NCBI GenBank assembly: GCA_018716135.1
Contig: DVKG01000009.1
Span: 62,001 to 126,000, forward strand
Length of the DNA stretch: 64,000 bases
Direction of reading: 5' to 3'
Source: Scybalosoma faecavium
GTDB taxonomy: Bacteria; Bacillota; Clostridia; Christensenellales; Christensenellaceae
Below the pieces are notes generated by a model, which was not told the origin of the DNA, searched no databases, and saw nothing but the letters and a program-made list of their open reading frames with translations. Below, piece after piece: positions 58,741 through 64,000 of the stretch. Made by a program: the position numbers and the translations under genes. The stretch's first letter is position 1; each line of letters begins with the position of its first letter.

Positions 58741-59565
58741 TTGATTTCTCAAATGAACTTCTGGCAGAGACTCGGATATCTGCTGGAAAAATATTGGCCT
58801 TCATTTCTGGAAGGCGCAGGCTATACTTTGATAATAGCCATTGTCTGCACGGCGATAGGCTGCATTATAGGCTTCGCACTTGGCATCATTCAAACTATAC
58901 CTATAAATAAACGCTCTAATCCCGTAAAAAGAGTTCTTCTCAAAATCGTGCGTATAATAATAACTGCATATGTAGAGGTGTTCCGCGGCACGCCTATGAT
59001 CGTTCAGGCTATGTTCATCTATTACGGCACTGCCATGCTCATGGACAAACCCATGGCTATGCTCCCCGCAGCGATACTCATCGTCTCCATAAACACCGGC
59101 GCATATATGACAGAGACCGTACGAGGCGGAATACTATCCATAGACCCCGGTCAGACAGAGGGCGCAAAAGCCATCGGCATGACGCATTTCCAAACCATGC
59201 TGTATATCGTATTCCCTCAGACTCTGCGAAACATCCTGCCGCAGATCGGCAATAACCTCATAATCAACATAAAAGATACATCTGTGCTTTTTGTTATCGG
59301 AGTTACGGAGCTCTTCTCCCGCGGCAAATCCGTCGCAGGCGCATTGTACACCTATTTCGAGACATTCACACTCGTAATGATATTCTACTTCATTATGACG
59401 TTTGTCTGCTCGCGCCTGCTCAGACTATGGGAGAAGAAGATGGACGGCGCGGACAGCTACGATCTGGCTACGACAGATACTCTCGCGCACACCAGCGGCA
59501 TGATAACACACCCCGACGTATACAAGACGGGCAACTCAAACTTAGATCAGAGGGACAGCAAATGA
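58741..59565 (+). CDS. Amino acid (probable lysine) ABC transporter permease
   Basis: A 274-residue HisM-type permease with about five membrane segments, the EVFRGTPMIVQAMF motif and the EAA loop EGAKAIGMTHFQTMLY. The start was set at TTG, with AAAGGCGG 8 nt upstream; the next ATG four codons on lacks a site. There is a single permease, so it would act as a homodimer. Its stop overlaps the ATPase start as ATGA. Confidence 0.9.
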   Translation: MISQMNFWQRLGYLLEKYWPSFLEGAGYTLIIAIVCTAIGCIIGFALGIIQTIPINKRSNPVKRVLLKIVRIIITAYVEVFRGTPMIVQAMFIYYGTAMLMDKPMAMLPAAILIVSINTGAYMTETVRGGILSIDPGQTEGAKAIGMTHFQTMLYIVFPQTLRNILPQIGNNLIINIKDTSVLFVIGVTELFSRGKSVAGALYTYFETFTLVMIFYFIMTFVCSRLLRLWEKKMDGADSYDLATTDTLAHTSGMITHPDVYKTGNSNLDQRDSK

Positions 59566-60302
59566 GCGAATCAATTTTAGAGATACGCCATCTTTCCAAG
59601 GCGTTCGGCACAAACGTAGTTCTAAGAGATATAGACTTCACGGTTTCCAACGGCGACGTGACCAGCATCATAGGCGCATCCGGCTCGGGCAAATCCACCC
59701 TGCTCCGCTGCATAAACATGCTGGAGACGCCGACAAGCGGCGAGATAATTTTTCACGGCAATAATGTTGCAGAAAAAAACGTAAAGGTTTCTTCCTACCG
59801 CTCGAAGGTAGGCATGGTTTTCCAGAGCTTCAACCTTTTCGCCAATCTCTCAGTTCTGGACAACTGCATCATAGGTCAAACTAAAGTGCTGAAAAAGAAC
59901 AAAGAGGACGCTAAAAAGGATGCTCTCTATTTTCTTCATAAAGTAGGCATGAGCCCATATATCAACGCTAAGCCGCGTCAGATCTCGGGCGGACAGAAGC
60001 AGAGAGTCGCTATCGCACGCGCGCTCGCTATGCGTCCGGAAGTTTTGCTTTTCGACGAGCCGACCAGCGCGCTCGACCCTGAGATGGTAGGCGAGGTTTT
60101 ATCAGTAATGCGGGATCTCGCAAGCGAGGGAATGACCATGATTGTCGTAACACATGAAATGGCTTTCGCCCGCGATGTATCCAATCATGTAGTCTTCATG
60201 AAGGATGGGCTCATCTGCGAAGAAGGAGAACCCTCGCAGCTTTTCACAAACCCGCAGCGGCAGGAAACCCGCGATTTCCTCTCTCGCTTCATGGAGCGCT
60301 AA
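59562..60302 (+). CDS. Amino acid (probable lysine) ABC transporter ATPase
   Basis: A 246-residue GlnQ-type ATPase with Walker A (GASGSGKSTL), signature (ISGGQKQRVAIARAL) and Walker B (LLFDEPTSALD). The start MSESILEIRHLSKAF overlaps the permease stop. Last gene of the riboswitch operon. Confidence 0.94.
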   Translation: MSESILEIRHLSKAFGTNVVLRDIDFTVSNGDVTSIIGASGSGKSTLLRCINMLETPTSGEIIFHGNNVAEKNVKVSSYRSKVGMVFQSFNLFANLSVLDNCIIGQTKVLKKNKEDAKKDALYFLHKVGMSPYINAKPRQISGGQKQRVAIARALAMRPEVLLFDEPTSALDPEMVGEVLSVMRDLASEGMTMIVVTHEMAFARDVSNHVVFMKDGLICEEGEPSQLFTNPQRQETRDFLSRFMER

Positions 60303-60326
60303 ACCTCATTAAAATAATTAATTTAC

Positions 60327-60355
60327 GCAGCCGAATTAACGCCGGCTGCTTTTTT
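60327..60355 (+). terminator. Terminator of the riboswitch ABC operon
   Basis: A perfect 7-bp stem GCAGCCG/CGGCTGC followed by TTTTTT. Confidence 0.82.
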
Positions 60356-60362
60356 ATATTAT

Positions 60363-60400
60363 ATAAAACATAAAGCCACAGCCGAATGAAAGCTGTGACT
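60363..60400 (-). terminator. Terminator after the ornithine-cyclodeaminase-family gene
   Basis: On the minus strand AGTCACAGC pairs with GCTGTGGCT (9 bp, one G-U), followed by TTATGTTTT. Confidence 0.72.
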
Positions 60401-60451
60401 CCATGCATTGTATGAAGAAGTTGATTAATATGAGCCTGATTTATTACATTC

Positions 60452-61591
60452 TTAGAACAGGAACGGCTTTTCCCAAAGATTGAGCTTTGTTCCTATTCCT
60501 TTTTCTACTGCATTGTCGTAAACCGTCTTGCCCCAAGCTACATCCTCGATGGGCATTCCGCCGATGGAATAAAGTATAATCTGATCGTCGCTCTCTCTGC
60601 CCGGGAGCTTGCCGTTCAAAATAGCGCCGAGGTCGTGTACTCTGGAGCGATCCAGCTTCCCGTCGTGCATCATGTCCGTAAACTTGCTGCCCACGAGGAA
60701 CCATGTATCGAATGTCGGATAGGGATATTCCTCTGCCCACGAATCATACAGCTTGGAGTTGTCAACCACCAGCTTTGTCGCAGGGTCCATGATGAATTCC
60801 TCGGGAACATCAATGGCGCCGGGTGCGCAGATCAGCGCGCCGGGTTTAATCCACTCGCGCTCTACGAACGGATAGTTCTTATGGCCGCCTGTAGGAGTAG
60901 ATGTGGCAAAGCTCATGATGTCGGAATCACGCACGCATTCTTCAATCGTATCGCATACGATGAAGTTTTTGAACTGCGGGCATTTCTCCTTGACATAGTT
61001 TATACATCTCTCGATAGATTCCTTGCCGCGGCCCTTGATTTTCAGAGTGTCAAGAGTCGGACGCAGAGCTGCGAATGTCTCTACAGTGATAGAGTTGATA
61101 ACACCGGGGCCGACGATGCCAAGCACTTTAGCGTCCTTGCGAGCGAGGTTCTTTACGCCTGCGCCCGGAATGCTCGCCGTGCGGTACGCACTGATGAGGT
61201 TAGCGGACATATATGCGAAGGGTGCGCCTGTGTCCTTGTCGTTAAGGATGACCATGAGTATGGAACGGGGCAGCCCCAGTTTGCGGTTTTCTACATTGGA
61301 GCCATACCACTTGACGCCTGCCGTTGCAAACTCGCCGCCGATGTAAGCCGGCATACACATGAAGCGCCTGTCCGGACCGTCCTTTGGCATTCCGGGAAAT
61401 TCGGGATTCTCAGGGAAGCTGACCATGCAGCCATGAGAATTTCCGTTGTCGCCGCCCATTCTATAATCGCCCTTATCGAGCAGCTTGAGAACCTCCTCCA
61501 TGCACTCTGTGCATTTTACAACGTCGTTTACGCCGGCAGCCAGCATATCTTTTTCATTCAGAAACAGTAAGTCAATATTCGGATAAGCCAT
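60452..61591 (-). CDS. Ornithine cyclodeaminase / mu-crystallin family protein
   Basis: A 379-residue protein with the family NAD-binding core (VLGIVGPGVINSITVETFAA), the SAYRTASIPG motif and VKWYGSN. It is longer than typical ornithine cyclodeaminases (about 330 residues), with an N-terminal extension and a Cys pair (KCTEC). The reaction is not certain: family members deaminate ornithine, reduce ketimines or dehydrogenate amino acids, and some homologues are, as I recall, labelled tyramine oxidase subunit B. It lies downstream of amt and the PII gene, pointing to nitrogen metabolism. Confidence 0.8.
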   Translation of the reverse strand: MAYPNIDLLFLNEKDMLAAGVNDVVKCTECMEEVLKLLDKGDYRMGGDNGNSHGCMVSFPENPEFPGMPKDGPDRRFMCMPAYIGGEFATAGVKWYGSNVENRKLGLPRSILMVILNDKDTGAPFAYMSANLISAYRTASIPGAGVKNLARKDAKVLGIVGPGVINSITVETFAALRPTLDTLKIKGRGKESIERCINYVKEKCPQFKNFIVCDTIEECVRDSDIMSFATSTPTGGHKNYPFVEREWIKPGALICAPGAIDVPEEFIMDPATKLVVDNSKLYDSWAEEYPYPTFDTWFLVGSKFTDMMHDGKLDRSRVHDLGAILNGKLPGRESDDQIILYSIGGMPIEDVAWGKTVYDNAVEKGIGTKLNLWEKPFLF

Positions 61592-61673
61592 AGTGTTTTT
61601 CTCCTTTTTTCAGTATTAATATATTTTGATATATTTTTTAATTTAGCTATTATTTTATAGACAAAATTGTATT

Positions 61674-62033
61674 TTACTCTGTGTACTGGAGTGCATCGTA
61701 ATCCGTCTCGCCGGTGCGGACGCGATACACTTTTTCGACGTCGTAAACGAAAATCTTCCCGTCGCCTACATTCCCCGTCCTCAGCACTTTTACGGCGGCC
61801 TCCACTACTTTCTCTACCGGAATTTCAGAGACTACCACTTCGACTTTTGTCTTAGGAAGCAGCGTCATGTCTGTTTCTGTCCCTCTATAGAACACCTTTT
61901 TTCCGCGTTGGGCGCCGCAGCCCTTCACGTCAGTGACAGTCATCCCCCGTATACCCAATTCGTCCATAGCATCTTTCAGCTCGTTAAACTTGTTGGGATT
62001 TATAATCATAGTTACGTTACTGAGCTTTGCCAT
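61674..62033 (-). CDS. PII-family nitrogen regulatory protein (GlnK-like)
   Basis: A 119-residue trimeric sensor of 2-oxoglutarate and ATP/ADP that blocks the ammonium channel. The T-loop reads KGCGAQRGKKVFYRGTETDM; the uridylylation Tyr of enterobacterial GlnB/GlnK is replaced (TET where AEY is expected), so covalent uridylylation at that site is unlikely. The C-terminal VGDGKIFVYDVEKVYRVRTGE is typical. It lies 34 nt after amt, as in other Gram-positive amt-PII pairs. Confidence 0.92.
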   Translation of the reverse strand: MAKLSNVTMIINPNKFNELKDAMDELGIRGMTVTDVKGCGAQRGKKVFYRGTETDMTLLPKTKVEVVVSEIPVEKVVEAAVKVLRTGNVGDGKIFVYDVEKVYRVRTGETDYDALQYTE

Positions 62034-62067
62034 TCAAAATCCTCCTTAATTATCAAAGAGCATCCGA

Positions 62068-63303
62068 TTATGCCGCCACGTCGTCGGCATACGCTTCCAT
62101 ACCATGCTCGTGAATATCCAGACCCTCCAGCTCTTCCTCGCGAGATACGCGAATGCCTATTGTCTTTTTCAGTATGAAGAACATCAAGCCCGCGAATACG
62201 ACTACAAACGCTATTATAGCTGCCATACCTATCAGCTGATGCAACAGACGCTCGGCGCCGAAGCCATAGAACAGACCGTCTTCTGCGGAGAAGAATCCCG
62301 CCAGTATGCAGCCCAGCGTACCGCAGACGCCATGCAGAGATACCGCACCCACCGGATCGTCTATATGGAATACATGATCCATCTTTTCTATGCTCAGCGT
62401 GATTACTATGCCGGCTATGAGTCCGATGATTATCATGCCGCACGGCGTCGCCTGAGCTACTGCTGTGCAGGAAGCTACCAATCCGCCCAGCGCGCCGTTC
62501 GCCGCCAATGTCGGATCAGGCTTCTTATACCTAATCCACGAGAAGAATAACCCTGCTATTCCTCCTGCCGCTCCGGCGTATGTCGTTGTAATTGTCGTAT
62601 ATACTGTAGTTTCGTCGAAAGCCAATTCAGAACCGGGGTTGAAGCCATACCAGCCTACCCATAGTATCATCGCACCGAGAATGCCCATCGGTATGTTGTG
62701 CCCGGGGAAAGCATTTACTTTGCCATCTACATACTTTCCTATACGCGGACCTACCATCTTGGCGCCTATGAGAGCAGCTGTGCCTCCTACCGCATGTACC
62801 GTGCCGGACCCCGCAAAATCCGCAAATCCCATCGAGGAGAGCCAGCCGCCGCCCCATACCCAGTGTCCGATTACCGGATATATGAACGCCGTCATGCAGA
62901 CGCTGACTATGATGTAAGAGTTAAACTTGAATCGCTCTGCCACTGTACCGGATATGATAGTAGCCGTAGTCGCACAGAACATAGTCTGGAACAGAAGATA
63001 GATATGAGGAGACAGGCTGCCGTCCAAAGACTGCCAAATCTGTAAATCCTGATCTAAAGGATTGAAGAAGCCATTAATACCTATAATTCCGCACCAGTCA
63101 TCCCCATACATCAGACCAAATCCGATGAAGTAGTACGCTAATGCACCAACGCAAAAATCCACCAAATTCTTCAACCAGATATTACATGCGTTTTTCGAGC
63201 GGGCAAACCCGCTTTCGCAGCACGCGAATCCCGCCTGCATAAAGAAAACAAACACGGACGCAGCGAGAACCCATATCGAGTTGATAATATAAGTGTTGTC
63301 CAT
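62068..63303 (-). CDS. amt: Ammonium transporter
   Basis: A 411-residue channel of the Amt/MEP/Rh family with about eleven membrane helices. The twin pore histidines lie in AGSGTVHAVGGTAALIG and AVSLHGVCGTLGC, and the conserved Asp in GFADFAGSG. The C-terminal tail (about 385-411, REEELEGLDIHEHGMEAY) is the element that contacts PII. It is the first gene of an amt-PII(-OCD) run. Confidence 0.96.
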   Translation of the reverse strand: MDNTYIINSIWVLAASVFVFFMQAGFACCESGFARSKNACNIWLKNLVDFCVGALAYYFIGFGLMYGDDWCGIIGINGFFNPLDQDLQIWQSLDGSLSPHIYLLFQTMFCATTATIISGTVAERFKFNSYIIVSVCMTAFIYPVIGHWVWGGGWLSSMGFADFAGSGTVHAVGGTAALIGAKMVGPRIGKYVDGKVNAFPGHNIPMGILGAMILWVGWYGFNPGSELAFDETTVYTTITTTYAGAAGGIAGLFFSWIRYKKPDPTLAANGALGGLVASCTAVAQATPCGMIIIGLIAGIVITLSIEKMDHVFHIDDPVGAVSLHGVCGTLGCILAGFFSAEDGLFYGFGAERLLHQLIGMAAIIAFVVVFAGLMFFILKKTIGIRVSREEELEGLDIHEHGMEAYADDVAA

Positions 63304-63374
63304 TAGAATTCCTCCTTCTTGAGCGATAGTTCAGCGATTGCAAAAAGCATTCACTTTATCGAGTAATAAAATAT

Positions 63375-63417
63375 ACAAAAAAGGACAGCTGTGTTTCTTT
63401 TGCACCGCTGCCCCTTT
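63375..63417 (-). terminator. Terminator after the DAO-family oxidoreductase
   Basis: On the minus strand AAAGGGGCAGC pairs with GCTGTCCTTT (one bulge), followed by TTTTTTG. It separates this gene from amt. Confidence 0.65.
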
Positions 63418-63442
63418 GCAGACGTGAATTTATATTCTTTAA

Positions 63443-64000
63443 TTAAGCTTTTGCCGTAAATCTGTCATATTTCAACGCTGATATGTCTATCGTATGAGAG
63501 CTTCCGTCAAGTATAATCTCGCTGAGCGCCAGCCCTACAGCGGGAGAAATTCCAAAGCCATGGCCCGAAAAGCCGCAGGCTATTGTCAATCCGGGGACTT
63601 CGCTGATACTGTCAATCACGGGAACCTTATCTCTGCATACATCGTACCACCCTGCCCATGTGCGGACCACCTTTACATCCTTGAGTATCGGGAAGTATTT
63701 GATAACGCCGCGGCATATGCAAGGCGCTGTCAGCGGATTTGTGACATACCTGCGCTTGTTGGATACATAAGCTTCGATGCCGCCGTTTCCGCCAAGTACA
63801 AAGGAGCCATGCTTAGACTGATGTCCATAGAAGTCGCCTTCCGCCGTGCCGAGCATTATCGGGAACATATCAGGCTCCATCTCGGTTACAAACACCTCGT
63901 TCATCTCTCTTTCTATCGGGAGGTCAATTCCTACAGTATTTGCAATAGCTCTGGACTCCCATCCCGAGCAGAGTAAAATCTGCTCGCCCTCATATATGCC
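63443..64000 (-). CDS. FAD-dependent oxidoreductase, DAO family (C-terminal part, cut by window edge)
   Basis: The reading frame is open to the window edge and gives the last 185 residues. It enters at GIYEGEQILLCSGWESRAI, equivalent to the end of the substrate/FAD region of glycine oxidase or D-amino-acid oxidase relatives, and ends with GFSGHGFGISPAVGLALSEI, the FAD-binding C-terminal signature. The substrate is probably an amino acid or secondary amine. The FAD-binding N-terminus lies outside the window, so a start cannot be given. Confidence 0.85.
   Translation of the reverse strand, partial: GIYEGEQILLCSGWESRAIANTVGIDLPIEREMNEVFVTEMEPDMFPIMLGTAEGDFYGHQSKHGSFVLGGNGGIEAYVSNKRRYVTNPLTAPCICRGVIKYFPILKDVKVVRTWAGWYDVCRDKVPVIDSISEVPGLTIACGFSGHGFGISPAVGLALSEIILDGSSHTIDISALKYDRFTAKA

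Noticed and set aside
1..64000. CRISPR arrays, insertion sequences, prophage or integrase genes
   Set aside because: No regularly spaced repeats, transposase, integrase or phage structural genes were recognised anywhere in the window.

Overview
This window looks like a chromosomal segment from an anaerobic, probably spore-forming member of Clostridia. The signs are a zinc-type S4 and S14, a ylxM-ffh-rpsP-khpA-rimM-trmD operon, a SCIFF peptide with its radical SAM maturase (a near-signature of Clostridia), a SPOCS/DUF3794-LysM protein of the spore-envelope type, and near-consensus sigma-A promoters. Base composition is fairly even and nothing looks like phage, transposon, plasmid or CRISPR DNA. 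I cannot name the genus.

Layout. Positions 1-14.8 kb (minus strand) hold the S10-spc-alpha ribosomal superoperon from rpsJ to a cut-off rpsD, with secY, adk, map, a KOW protein and infA in their usual places and a Nudix hydrolase wedged between infA and rpmJ. Its likely promoter and a structured leader lie at 14.5-14.8 kb. Next come an ECF sigma factor with a membrane anti-sigma factor carrying RsgI-like and PepSY domains, and a secreted NlpC/P60 peptidase (14.9-18.7 kb). From 19 to 28.5 kb lies an SRP, RNA-modification and chromosome block: punA, trmD, rimM, khpA, rpsP, ffh, ylxM, ftsY and smc. A tRNA-Thr(CGT) and a 50-residue coiled-coil-like protein follow on the plus strand.

From 29 to 46 kb the strands alternate. 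This part has a methyltransferase with an M20 amidohydrolase, ddl-murF, a GNAT enzyme, a DUF3795 protein, a Cthe_2159-like lipoprotein, a GH25-LysM protein, hpf preceded by a structured RNA best read as the raiA RNA, the divergent SCIFF operon, a DUF3794-LysM protein, a kinase-GNAT pair and an M24 aminopeptidase. From 46 to 49.5 kb is an acidic-amino-acid-type ABC importer. From 49.6 to 57.2 kb (minus) is a topA-trmFO-hslV-hslU-der-plsY operon. From 57.4 to 60.4 kb (plus) is a second amino-acid ABC importer behind a lysine riboswitch with a visible terminator/antiterminator switch, so it is probably a lysine importer. From 60.4 kb to the end (minus) are an ornithine-cyclodeaminase-family enzyme, a PII protein, an ammonium transporter and the 3' part of a DAO-family flavoenzyme, which looks like a nitrogen or amine metabolism block.

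Most of the window is core machinery. The least ordinary items are the RNA upstream of hpf, the lysine riboswitch, a seven-cysteine long form of SCIFF, the Nudix insertion in the ribosomal operon, a GH25 protein lacking one expected catalytic acid, a two-copy palindromic repeat, and a possible acetyltransferase relic between smc and ftsY. All functions are read from sequence alone; no search was run.
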